Source: an uncultured Collinsella sp.
GTDB taxonomy: Bacteria > Actinomycetota > Coriobacteriia > Coriobacteriales > Coriobacteriaceae
Assembly (NCBI GenBank): GCA_902495155.1
Contig: CABUWD010000038.1
Location: 1 to 16,353, forward strand
Length of the DNA: 16,353 nucleotides
Direction of reading: 5' to 3'
Numbering within the stretch: the stretch's first letter is position 1; each line of letters starts with the position of its first letter. The position numbers were made by a program, and so were the translations under genes. The notes under the pieces are model-generated. The model was not told where the DNA came from. It did not search any database and saw nothing but the letters and a program-made list of their open reading frames with translations. Shown here one piece after another: positions 7,486-14,374 of the stretch.

Positions 7486-8226
7486 ATGGCTACCATCGCG
7501 ATTATCGGTGCGCTCGAAAAAGAGATCATGCAGATTAAGGAAGAGCTGAGCGACGTTTGCGAGGCACGGGAGGCAGGCTTGACCGTTGTGAGCGGTGAGC
7601 TCGACGGCCTGACAGTTGTCGCCACAACGGCGGGCATGGGCACGGTGAACGCCGCCGCTGCAACACAGCACCTCATTAGCAAGTATGCTCCGCAGGCTGT
7701 TGTGTTTTCGGGCATTGCGGGCGGTTTGAACCCCAAGCTCCATATCGACGACGTGGTCATTGGCAAACGCCTACGCTATCTGGATACCGATACCGCGCTT
7801 ATCGCCGAGTCCGCACCGGGGCTCGAGGAGTTTGGCTCGACGCCCGCGCTGGTCGATATTGCCGCCGACGCGCTTGCTGAGCGTGGGTTTGTTGACGCTT
7901 CGAAAAATGCAGTCGCTTCGAACGAGGGCACCAAGCAGTTCCTGGTCGGCACGATTGCCACGGGTAACCGCTTTGTGACGGGCGCCACCATGCGCAATGA
8001 CGCTATCGAGGCGACGCATGCCGATTGTGTCGGCATGGAGGGCGCGGCAATTGCCCATGTCGCAACCAAAAATGGTGTCGATTGCCTGGTGTTGCGCGCT
8101 ATCAGCGATAATTGTGACGAGGCGTACGATGCAATTTGCGAGCGCGAGTTCGATCTGTTCGAGTACGCGCGTGTCGCAAGTGACATCACGCTCGATATCG
8201 TCCGCCGCATTGCCGCTGCGCAATAG
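7486..8226 (+). CDS. mtnN: 5'-methylthioadenosine/S-adenosylhomocysteine nucleosidase
   Basis: The enzyme cleaves MTA and SAH to adenine and the ribosyl-thio product, recycling by-products of SAM metabolism and feeding autoinducer-2 synthesis where LuxS exists. ATG 7486 is used, with GGGGA about five bases upstream; an in-frame TTG at 7474 lacks a site of its own. The 246-residue length is close to the family norm (about 230). The N-terminus MATIAIIGALEKEI aligns with the E. coli start MKIGIIGAMEEEV, placing the catalytic acid at Glu13. GMGTVNAA and SGIAGGLNP form the phosphorylase-fold core. GMEGAAIA carries Glu185 and AISDN carries the catalytic Asp208. Three key residues are therefore present. 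engB follows after 38 bases, probably in the same transcript. Confidence 0.93.
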   Translation: MATIAIIGALEKEIMQIKEELSDVCEAREAGLTVVSGELDGLTVVATTAGMGTVNAAAATQHLISKYAPQAVVFSGIAGGLNPKLHIDDVVIGKRLRYLDTDTALIAESAPGLEEFGSTPALVDIAADALAERGFVDASKNAVASNEGTKQFLVGTIATGNRFVTGATMRNDAIEATHADCVGMEGAAIAHVATKNGVDCLVLRAISDNCDEAYDAICEREFDLFEYARVASDITLDIVRRIAAAQ

Positions 8227-8264
8227 CGCGTCTATTTGTAAGAACCTACGACCAAGGAGCGTCC

Positions 8265-8855
8265 ATGGCCGATTCCATTAACTACCAGCTTGCCAAGTTC
8301 GTCGCCAGCTATGGCAAGGTTTCGCAGATTCCCGAGTCCACCTGCCCCGAGGTGAGCTTTGTCGGCCGCTCCAACGTGGGCAAGTCGTCGATTATGAACA
8401 AGCTCTTTGGCCGCAAGAACCTAGTCAAGGTTTCCAGTACGCCGGGCAAGACGAGCAACATCAACTTCTTTGAGGCCGATGACGTGCATTTCGTGGACCT
8501 GCCGGGTTACGGTTTCGCCCGTCGCTCCAAGGCCGAGCGCGACCGCTGGGCCGAGCTTATCGGCGACTTTTTCGACTCCGAGCGCAGCTTTAACTTGGTC
8601 GTCTCGCTGGTGGACATTCGTCACGATCCCAGCAAGCTCGATCATGACATGATCGACTACCTGCAGGGCAATGAGTTCAACTTTATCGTCTGCCTCACCA
8701 AGGCCGACAAGCTCAGTCGCACCCAGCAGGCCCGCCAGGCAGCAGCTATCAAAAAGCAGCTCAACGTCCCGGCCGAAAACGTGATCATCACAAGCTCCCA
8801 GACCGGTACCGGCATCGACGAACTAAAAAAGCGCATCGCCGAGGCTTGCCTCTAA
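8265..8855 (+). CDS. engB: Ribosome biogenesis GTP-binding protein YsxC/EngB
   Basis: EngB is a small essential TrmE-Era-EngA-YihA-type GTPase that acts late in 50S subunit assembly. The 196-residue length is typical. AAGGAG lies six bases before ATG 8265. The G1 P-loop is GRSNVGKSS (34-42), the switch I threonine lies in the SSTPGKTSNINFF segment, G3 is DLPGYGFA (from Asp78), G4 is TKADK (145-149), and ITSSQTGTGI near residue 169 supplies the G5 SS motif. It sits downstream of mtnN on the same strand and is followed by a terminator hairpin. Neither motif loss nor an extra domain is seen. Confidence 0.97.
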   Translation: MADSINYQLAKFVASYGKVSQIPESTCPEVSFVGRSNVGKSSIMNKLFGRKNLVKVSSTPGKTSNINFFEADDVHFVDLPGYGFARRSKAERDRWAELIGDFFDSERSFNLVVSLVDIRHDPSKLDHDMIDYLQGNEFNFIVCLTKADKLSRTQQARQAAAIKKQLNVPAENVIITSSQTGTGIDELKKRIAEACL

Positions 8856-8886
8856 TCAGGCCTAACCTTTCAAAAGCCCCTATCTG

Positions 8887-8909
8887 TATCACCTCAGTGA
8901 TAGTTTTTT
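8887..8909 (+). terminator. Intrinsic terminator after engB
   Basis: TATCAC (8887-8892) pairs with GTGATA (8897-8902) around CTCA, and TTTTTT follows at 8904-8909. The stem is only 6 bp, but the T-run is clear and it lies 31 bases after the engB stop. Confidence 0.65.
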
Positions 8910-8937
8910 AGGAGACCTAGGTATTCAATACGCGCTT

Positions 8938-9156
8938 ATGAGTGAGCGTGCGTTTTCAGCGATTACATTCTGCGATTGGAGGCAGGCTTTGGGATTTGAG
9001 TATTATCCCAAACGCTTTGGGCGAGAGCAGAACGCGCGGCGCAAGTACTTGGATACGGTAAACGGATTTGACTCTGATGGTGTCGACATTAGGGATTTGA
9101 TGGCAGGGAGGGTTGATTTGAATGATCCAAGAGTTAACGGATTGTGGGCCGAGTAG
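8938..9156 (+). CDS. Small protein of unknown function, possibly a 5'-truncated remnant
   Basis: From ATG 8938 this gives 72 residues (MSERAFSAITF...NGLWAE). I do not recognise the family. It is acidic near the C-terminus (DSDGVDIRDLMAGRVDLNDP) and has no membrane segment. No Shine-Dalgarno sequence precedes ATG 8938; the nearest AGGAG is over 20 bases away. The same frame stays open upstream to 8866, through the engB terminator, without a standard start codon. That pattern fits the tail of a longer gene whose 5' part was lost, though a short genuine gene is possible. Its last 35 bases overlap the start of the next gene in another frame, the arrangement of a translationally coupled pair such as a toxin-antitoxin or effector-regulator couple. 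That role is inference only. Confidence 0.5.
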   Translation: MSERAFSAITFCDWRQALGFEYYPKRFGREQNARRKYLDTVNGFDSDGVDIRDLMAGRVDLNDPRVNGLWAE

Positions 9157-9820
9157 GACATACCCCGTCTACTACCTCGAGGATGCAATGAACAACCTCG
9201 GCGACTGCTTTGACTATGCCGTTAACGATTATGGGGCAGAAGGATCGGAAGTTGCTGAACTCTTTTGCCTGAGCGGCGTAGCCCGCGAGTTCGAACGCGG
9301 CAACGCATGGGTAGTGTCGGGAAAATCGGGCGTTGAGCTGTTCGCGCTTATCGCTGAAAGGTCCGGCTATCAGAGCGGGTCTATACCGGATCGCACCTAT
9401 CGTTTTGAGAAGACGCCAGAGTATTGGACAGGCTGGATACTGGCATATCTGCAGTGGCGTTTAGGGGAGTCTTTCGAAGACCTGCTGCATGTCTTTCCGT
9501 TTGACGCACTGCGCAGTCTGTACTATCCCTGGCACGAAGCCTCAGAGGAACGCGTGGCTCGCCTCGTCTGCGATATGGCGCAGAAAGCGTCCAGGCAAAC
9601 CAAACTTGCGTTAGCAAGAAAGAAGCTTAAGAAAACCCAGCAAGACCTGGCATATGAATCGGGCGTATCGCTACGCTCAATCCAAATGTACGAACAACGC
9701 CAGAGAAACATCAACGAAGCCTCGGTAACAAGCGTAAGAGCCATAGCAAAAGCCCTCCACTGCAACATCGAAGACCTCCTAGAACCAGTCTTCGAATACA
9801 AAGAAACCAGCGCCGCCTAA
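9122..9820 (+). CDS. XRE-family helix-turn-helix regulator with conserved N-terminal domain
   Basis: The protein has 232 residues from ATG 9122, with AGGGAGGG nine bases upstream; ATG 9188 would cut the conserved YYLEDAMNNLGD segment. The C-terminal HTH_XRE domain (about 160-220) reads TKLALARKKLKKTQQDLAYE, then SGVSLRSIQMYEQ, then IAKALHCNIEDLL, a classic Cro/CI-type fold. The N-terminal 150 residues contain DYAVNDYGAEGSEVAELF, FERGNAWVVSGKSGVEL and EYWTGWILAYLQW. I recall this as a layout of accessory XRE proteins in gut Firmicutes and Actinobacteria, often beside DUF3990/DUF3791-type small genes; I cannot verify that here. It overlaps the upstream small ORF and probably regulates the pair. 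The 3' half uses AGA, ATA, CTA and A-ending codons that neighbouring genes avoid, which suggests acquisition by transfer. Confidence 0.82.
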   Translation: MIQELTDCGPSRTYPVYYLEDAMNNLGDCFDYAVNDYGAEGSEVAELFCLSGVAREFERGNAWVVSGKSGVELFALIAERSGYQSGSIPDRTYRFEKTPEYWTGWILAYLQWRLGESFEDLLHVFPFDALRSLYYPWHEASEERVARLVCDMAQKASRQTKLALARKKLKKTQQDLAYESGVSLRSIQMYEQRQRNINEASVTSVRAIAKALHCNIEDLLEPVFEYKETSAA

Positions 9821-9914
9821 ACCAAGCACGCAGCCGATGCCCGCCTCTAGGAAGTGCTCCAGCCTAGCAAGAGCCCCTACCAATAAAAAGCCAAACTATC
9901 AGCCCGGCGACTTT

Positions 9915-10126
9915 CCAGAGCGTAGGTCCCTGTAGCCGCCGCCGGCGAAGTTAACATAGGGGAGGCCAGGGGGGCTTTGCCCCCAAATCTTTCCGCAGGA
10001 TGGCAGGACCCCCGCCGCACGAAGTGCGCAGCGGGGGTCCTGCCATGTCCGAGGACGATTTGGGGGCAAAGCCCCCTGGCCTCCCCGGCGAGTATACGGG
10101 ACGGCGACTACAGGTATTCGATCTGG
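9915..10126. repeat. 212-bp compound palindrome at the convergent end of thrB
   Basis: Five arm pairs share one axis near 10022. They are CCAGA (9915-9919)/TCTGG (10122-10126); 9929-9941/10102-10114 (12 of 13); 9959-9989/10057-10086 (30 complementary with one extra G); TGGCAGGACCCCCGC 10001-10015 with 10031-10045 (perfect); and CGCAC/GTGCG 10016-10020/10024-10028. The long arms are themselves hairpins (GGGGGC-TTT-GCCCCC at 9970-9984 and its complement at 10062-10076), so either one long stem or three separate stems can form. The right side includes the thrB stop codon and last codons. It lies between two convergent genes, so bidirectional termination is plausible. The remainder of the gap, 9821-9914, holds nothing I recognise. 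Confidence 0.85.
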
Positions 10127-10989
10127 GCGCCTTCCGTGTCGCACGTCAGAATGTGCGTGTCGCACTTGGGGAACTGCTCGCGCAGCTTGACCTGCAAGAA
10201 CTTTGCCACGATGGTATCGTCGGTCACAGCCATAAGGGTCGAGCCCGAACCGCTGATCCAGATGGTCTTGGCACCGCCGTTAAGGCAGGTGTCGCGCACG
10301 GCGTTGTAGTCGGGAATCAGACGGCGACGATAGGGTTCCTGGATGCGGTCGTCATTGGCGGCGGCAATCAGGTCGAGGTCACCAGTCTCCAAGCCGCGCG
10401 TCATACCGGCGATGCGGCCCATCTGCCACACGGCGGTGGAGAGCGGAATCTCCTGCGGCACGACCTTGCGCGCCTCGCTCGTATGTACCTCGTAGGGCGG
10501 AATCACGGTAATAAAACGCAAGCGATCGCTCACCTCGTAGCGCAGGCATTGGGGGAGCGAATCGGTCGGCGTAAAGGAGCAGACGGCGCCGCCAAGGATG
10601 GCGGGAGCGACGTTATCGGGATGCCCCTCGACCTCGGTGGCGATGCGGACGAGCTCGGCACGGTCGACGGTGTGGCCTGTCAGTGCGGCGGCGGCCATAA
10701 TGCCGGCGACGACGCAGGTGGAGCTGGAACCCAGGCCGCGGGCGACGGGCACGTCGGTCTGAATGTCGATGGCAACGGGAAAAGCCGGCTCGCCCCAGGC
10801 GGCCAGAGCATCGACAAAGCTCACATAGACCAGGTTATTCTCGTTTTGGAACTCCTCGGGGCAGCCCGTGATGGTGAGCTTGTTGGCGCGCTCGAAGGTG
10901 AAGTGCGAGTAGAGGCTGACGGCCATGCCGAGGGTGTCGTAGCCAATGCCTAGGTTGGCGCTGGTTGCTGGGACGGTGATCTTGATCAT
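10108..10989 (-). CDS. thrB: Homoserine kinase
   Basis: ThrB phosphorylates homoserine to O-phosphohomoserine, the substrate of threonine synthase. Starting at the ATG complementary to 10987-10989, with AGGAGG seven bases upstream, it has 293 residues, usual for the GHMP kinase family. An ATG at 11061 would add a non-family leader translated from a palindrome and is rejected. Visible motifs are VPATSANLGIGYDTLGMA at the N-terminus, the GHMP ATP loop VPVARGLGSSST (GLGSSS 85-90) and the C-terminal ISGSGSTLMAV loop. thrC lies upstream on the same strand but is separated by an intrinsic terminator and a large palindrome, so thrB may have its own promoter. Its 3' end is part of the palindrome at 9915-10126. 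Confidence 0.95.
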   Translation of the reverse strand: MIKITVPATSANLGIGYDTLGMAVSLYSHFTFERANKLTITGCPEEFQNENNLVYVSFVDALAAWGEPAFPVAIDIQTDVPVARGLGSSSTCVVAGIMAAAALTGHTVDRAELVRIATEVEGHPDNVAPAILGGAVCSFTPTDSLPQCLRYEVSDRLRFITVIPPYEVHTSEARKVVPQEIPLSTAVWQMGRIAGMTRGLETGDLDLIAAANDDRIQEPYRRRLIPDYNAVRDTCLNGGAKTIWISGSGSTLMAVTDDTIVAKFLQVKLREQFPKCDTHILTCDTEGAQIEYL

Positions 10990-11003
10990 GTGGGTCCTCC
11001 TGG

Positions 11004-11115
11004 GCGGGTCTGGCCGTTTAGTTCGCTGCTCGGGCAGTCCTGGCTCGCTCGGAAAGCACATTAAGTGCTTTCCGGCTCGTGCGGAACTCGCGACGAACTA
11101 AACGGCCAGACCCGC
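11004..11115. repeat. Compound palindrome upstream of thrB
   Basis: A perfect 22-base inverted repeat (11004-11025 with 11094-11115) encloses a second perfect 10-base pair, CGGAAAGCAC (11050-11059) with GTGCTTTCCG (11065-11074), around ATTAA. The intervening shoulders do not pair well. It lies between the thrC terminator and the thrB ribosome site. It would therefore be in the thrB leader if the promoter is further up, or could carry the promoter in its AT-rich centre. Confidence 0.85.
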
Positions 11116-11143
11116 TCGCGTGCTCGTCATCATCCCGAAAGCT

Positions 11144-11178
11144 AAATAAAAAGAAGGTGCGCCGGCTTGCGCCGGCGC
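11144..11178 (-). terminator. Intrinsic terminator of thrC
   Basis: On the - strand, GCGCCGGC-GCAA-GCCGGCGC (11178 down to 11159) has a perfect 8-bp stem and is followed by ACCTTCTTTTTATTT, beginning 12 bases after the thrC stop. This is the clearest terminator in the window. Confidence 0.85.
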
Positions 11179-11190
11179 TTAATAAGGGGT

Positions 11191-12708
11191 TTAGTTGGTT
11201 GCCATCTTTTTTGCAGCCTGCTCTACGTAGCTGGCCATCTCGTCGACGTCGCAGACGTCTTCGAAGCGGACGGGCTTGGACTCGAGTTCGGCGAGCTGTG
11301 CCGGTGCGATCGTATTGGTGGCCTGCTCGAGCACGCGCATGGCTTCAAAATCATCCTCGGGAACGTCGAGGCCCAGGGCGTCGCAGCAGGCGCGCGGGAA
11401 CTTGTAAGGGCTGGCGGTCGAAAGCAGCACGCGGGCCTTGGCGTCCTCGGCGGGGGCGACCTGCTCAAAGACGTGATAGCCGCAGGCGGTGTGCGGGTCG
11501 ATCACGTAGCCGTTCGCGTCCCAGCAGCTCTTGATGGCAGCGCGAACCTCGTCTTCGCTGGCCCAACCGCAGCCAAAGACGCTCTGAATTTTTGCCAGCA
11601 GGTCGGCGGGAACCTCGTAGCGACCAGTCTGTGCCAACTGCTCCATAAGGCCGGCAACGAGCTCGCAGTCGCCATCGGACAGGAAGTACAGCATGCGTTC
11701 CAGGTTGGAGCTGATGAGGATGTCCATCGACGGCGAGATGGTCGTGAAGAACGGACGGTTGCGGTCGTAGACGCCGGTGGTCAAGAAGTCGGCGAGCACG
11801 TTGTTCTTGTCGCTCGCGACGATGAGCTTGGCGACGGGCAGACCCATACGCTTGGCATAGTAGCCGGCCAGGATATCGCCAAAGTTGCCGGTCGGTACGC
11901 AGAACTCCACGGCGTCGCCGGCCTCGATGGCGCCGGCGCGCAGCAGCTGCGCATAGGCGGCAAAGTAGTAGACGACCTGCGGTACCAGACGGCCGACATT
12001 GATGGAGTTAGCGCTCGAAAGCACCGTGCCAGCGGCCTCCAGGCGCTCGGCAAGCTCCTTATCGGCAAAGATGCGCTTGACGGCACTCTGGGCGTCGTCG
12101 AAGTTGCCGCGGATGCCGCAGACGGCGACGTTGTCGCCCTCCTGCGTGGACATCTGCAGGTTCTGCACGCGGCTGACCTTGCCCTCGGGATAAAAGACGG
12201 TAATGCCCGTGCCCAGAGCATCGGCAAAACCAGCGAGTGCGGCCTTGCCCGTGTCGCCAGACGTGGCGGTGACGATCATGATGCGCTCGGCGCCGCCGTC
12301 CTTGGCGGAAGTGCGGGCCATCAGACGGGGGAGCATCTGCAGGGCGACGTCCTTGAAGGCGCTCGTGGGGCCGCCAAAGAGCTCCATCACATAGGTCTGA
12401 GGGGCGTCGGCGCCCGGTGCGGCGTCGAGTTTGACGAGCGGCGTAACCTCTCCACTCGCGAACGTGCCGCGGTATGCCTCGTCGACACACGCCGAAATTT
12501 CTTCGGCCGTGTAATCATTCAGTAACATTCCCAACACATCTTGAGCGATTTCAAAGTACGATTTATCTGCAAGCGAGCTGATATCGACCTGCTGGGTGCC
12601 GAGCTCGTCCGAGACAAACAAACCCCCGTCGGGAGCGATGCCGGTGCGGATTGCCACCTTACTTGAGCACGATAAAGTGCGTCCTCGTGTACTATGATAA
12701 GTTCCCAT
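11191..12708 (-). CDS. thrC: Threonine synthase
   Basis: ThrC is a PLP enzyme converting O-phosphohomoserine to threonine and phosphate. I start at the ATG complementary to 12706-12708, with GAGGAG about nine bases upstream. The family N-terminus YHSTRG...KVAIRTGIAPDGGLFV then follows at once, giving 505 residues; the in-frame ATG at 12753 adds 15 unrelated residues and lacks a ribosome site. The PLP lysine is Lys119 in FGGPTSAFKD. The phosphate-binding loop TATSGDTGKAAL and SANSINVGRLVPQ and VPTGNFGDILAGYYAK are present. The length suits the longer bacterial/fungal class of threonine synthase. It diverges from lysC across about 104 bases and ends in a strong terminator before thrB. Confidence 0.96.
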   Translation of the reverse strand: MGTYHSTRGRTLSCSSKVAIRTGIAPDGGLFVSDELGTQQVDISSLADKSYFEIAQDVLGMLLNDYTAEEISACVDEAYRGTFASGEVTPLVKLDAAPGADAPQTYVMELFGGPTSAFKDVALQMLPRLMARTSAKDGGAERIMIVTATSGDTGKAALAGFADALGTGITVFYPEGKVSRVQNLQMSTQEGDNVAVCGIRGNFDDAQSAVKRIFADKELAERLEAAGTVLSSANSINVGRLVPQVVYYFAAYAQLLRAGAIEAGDAVEFCVPTGNFGDILAGYYAKRMGLPVAKLIVASDKNNVLADFLTTGVYDRNRPFFTTISPSMDILISSNLERMLYFLSDGDCELVAGLMEQLAQTGRYEVPADLLAKIQSVFGCGWASEDEVRAAIKSCWDANGYVIDPHTACGYHVFEQVAPAEDAKARVLLSTASPYKFPRACCDALGLDVPEDDFEAMRVLEQATNTIAPAQLAELESKPVRFEDVCDVDEMASYVEQAAKKMATN

Positions 12709-12812
12709 ATAACACTGCTCCTCGGATGCCTTGGTCCCAATCGGTGAAACCATGGTATCAGAGCGCGCAAAATAGGTTCGCAGAGGCTTTTTAGAAAGGT
12801 AACCTCCAGCCC
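12709..12812. promoter_or_regulatory. Divergent start region between thrC and lysC
   Basis: Both transcripts must start in or near these 104 bases, so shared control of threonine and aspartate kinase synthesis is possible. I found no convincing -35/-10 pair on either strand, and no T-box or lysine-riboswitch signature; the space is too short for either. TTGGTC at 12731 is the best -35-like hexamer on the + strand. Confidence 0.4.
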
Positions 12813-14201
12813 ATGATTAAGATTGCCAAGTTTGGCGGCTCGTCGGTCGCCGACGCCGAACACTTCAAGAAGATCAAGGCCATCGTCGACGCCGACCCTG
12901 CCCGCCGTTTTGTGGTGGTTTCCGCCTGCGGTCGCCGCTTTAAGGGCGACACCAAGGTGACCGACCTGCTCTACCTGGTTAACGCGCACGTTAAGTATCA
13001 CGTGTCGTGCGAGGAACTGCTCGAGGACATTGGCCAGCGCTACTTTGATATTGCTGACGAGCTGGAGCTCACCTATCCCATCCGCGAGGAGTTCGCGGCC
13101 TTTGCCGAGCGCGCCCGCTCGGGCGGCTACTCCACCGAGGAGCTCGTAAGCCGTGGCGAGTACTTTACCGCCCGCCTGATGGCCGAGTACCTGGGCTTAC
13201 CGTTCCTGGACGCCGCGACGGTTGTGGCGTTCCATCACGACGGTACGCTCAGCATGAATCGCACCTCCGAGCTGGTGCAGGAGTACGGTCAGCAGGGCGG
13301 CTTTGTTATGCCCGGTTTCTACGGCGCGACGCGCGAGGGCCAGATCAAGCTGCTCGACCGTGGTGGCGGCGATATCTCGGGCTCGATTCTGGCCAAGTGC
13401 CTGGGCGCCGACCTGTACGAGAACTGGACCGACGTCTCGGGCTTCTATTCTGCCGATCCGCGTATTGTTCCCGAGGCTCAGCCCATTGCGCGCGTTACCT
13501 ACGAGGAGCTGCGCGAGCTTTCGTACATGGGCGCAAGCGTCTTGCATGAGGAGGCTGTGTTCCCCGTGCGCGAGGCAGGCATTCCGCTGGTCATCAAGAA
13601 CACCAATGCGCCGCAGGATCCCGGCACCATCATTAGCGAGACGGCCGACGAGGGCGAGGCAGAGCCCATCATTACCGGCGTGACCGGCAAGCGCGGTTTT
13701 GTCGCCATCAACGTGGCCCGCGACCGCACCAAGCCCCGCGTCGGCTTTATGCGCCGCGCGCTTTCGGTCTTCGAGCGCTATGACGTTTCCGTCGAGCACA
13801 TGCCCACCGGTGTGGACCGCTTTGGCGCCGTAGTGCAGGAGCAGGATGTGCACGACTCACTGTACTCGCTCGTGGGCGACATTCAGCAGGAGGTCGAGCC
13901 GCTCGAGATCGAGGTTGTCGAGGGCTTGGCGCTCATCGCGACCGTCGGCCGTAACCTGCGCGGCCGTGCGGGTATCTCGGGACATCTGTTTGGCATGCTT
14001 GGCCAGGCCGGCGTGAGTGTGCGTATGATTTCGCAGAGCTGCGACGAGATCAACATCATTATCGGTGTCGAGGAGAAGGACTTCGACCTTGCGATTCGGA
14101 CCATTTACCGTGCCTTCTCCGACGAGAACGGCATTGTGAAGGTCTCCGATCTGGAGGCTCCCGCGCCGGCCGATCCCGCTCTGGCCGCGCTCAAAAAGTA
14201 G
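12813..14201 (+). CDS. lysC: Aspartate kinase
   Basis: The enzyme phosphorylates aspartate, the committed step to lysine, threonine, methionine and diaminopimelate. At 462 residues it is of the long monofunctional class. ATG 12813 begins MIKIAKFGGSSVAD, with the conserved KFGGSS at 6-11. The catalytic core continues with VVVSACG, ELVSRGEYFTARLMAEYLG, MPGFYGAT and LLDRGGGDISGSILAK. Two C-terminal ACT domains (about 315-460, including TVGRNLRGRAGISGHLFGML and SQSCDEINIIIGV) are the usual site of lysine or threonine feedback. AAAGG lies 13 bases before the ATG, farther than usual, with ACCTCC between, so initiation may be modest. asd follows after 173 bases containing two hairpins. No fused homoserine dehydrogenase domain is present. 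Confidence 0.96.
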   Translation: MIKIAKFGGSSVADAEHFKKIKAIVDADPARRFVVVSACGRRFKGDTKVTDLLYLVNAHVKYHVSCEELLEDIGQRYFDIADELELTYPIREEFAAFAERARSGGYSTEELVSRGEYFTARLMAEYLGLPFLDAATVVAFHHDGTLSMNRTSELVQEYGQQGGFVMPGFYGATREGQIKLLDRGGGDISGSILAKCLGADLYENWTDVSGFYSADPRIVPEAQPIARVTYEELRELSYMGASVLHEEAVFPVREAGIPLVIKNTNAPQDPGTIISETADEGEAEPIITGVTGKRGFVAINVARDRTKPRVGFMRRALSVFERYDVSVEHMPTGVDRFGAVVQEQDVHDSLYSLVGDIQQEVEPLEIEVVEGLALIATVGRNLRGRAGISGHLFGMLGQAGVSVRMISQSCDEINIIIGVEEKDFDLAIRTIYRAFSDENGIVKVSDLEAPAPADPALAALKK

Positions 14202-14211
14202 CGACTGCTCG

Positions 14212-14243
14212 GTAGATTTTTGGGTCATGTCTCAAAAATCTAC
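14212..14243. terminator. AT-rich hairpin after lysC
   Basis: GTAGATTTTTGGG (14212-14224) pairs with CTCAAAAATCTAC (14231-14243) around six bases, starting ten bases after the lysC stop. The T-run lies inside the stem rather than after it, so terminator strength is uncertain. Four TTTCG units follow at 14253-14273. Confidence 0.5.
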
Positions 14244-14273
14244 GGCGGGGCGTTTCGTTTCGGTTTCGTTTCG

Positions 14274-14306
14274 ACGGGGCGGGTTTCATGCCCGCCCTGT
14301 TCTTGT
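14274..14306 (+). terminator. GC-rich terminator-like hairpin between lysC and asd
   Basis: ACGGGGCGGG (14274-14283) pairs with CCCGCCCTGT (14291-14300) over 10 positions with one G-U, followed by TCTTGTAT. With the preceding hairpin it would separate lysC from asd transcription. A TATAAA at 14305 could belong to an asd promoter, but I see no good -35. Confidence 0.5.
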
Positions 14307-14374
14307 ATAAACTGGCAACAATAATCGGCCTGCTCGGCGTGCGGGCAAAAGCCACAACCTTTAAAGGGGGAAGC

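Noticed and set aside
10000..10953. 317-residue open frame on the + strand opposite thrB
   Set aside because: It begins inside the large palindrome and mirrors homoserine kinase codons; no recognisable domain.
11167..12525. 452-residue open frame on the + strand opposite thrC
   Set aside because: It is the antisense shadow of a well-recognised threonine synthase in GC-rich DNA, with no ribosome site and no family-like motifs.
12709..12812. Possible T-box or lysine riboswitch controlling lysC or thrC
   Set aside because: The interval is only 104 bases and lacks the T-box TGGNACCGCG core or an extended riboswitch-like fold.
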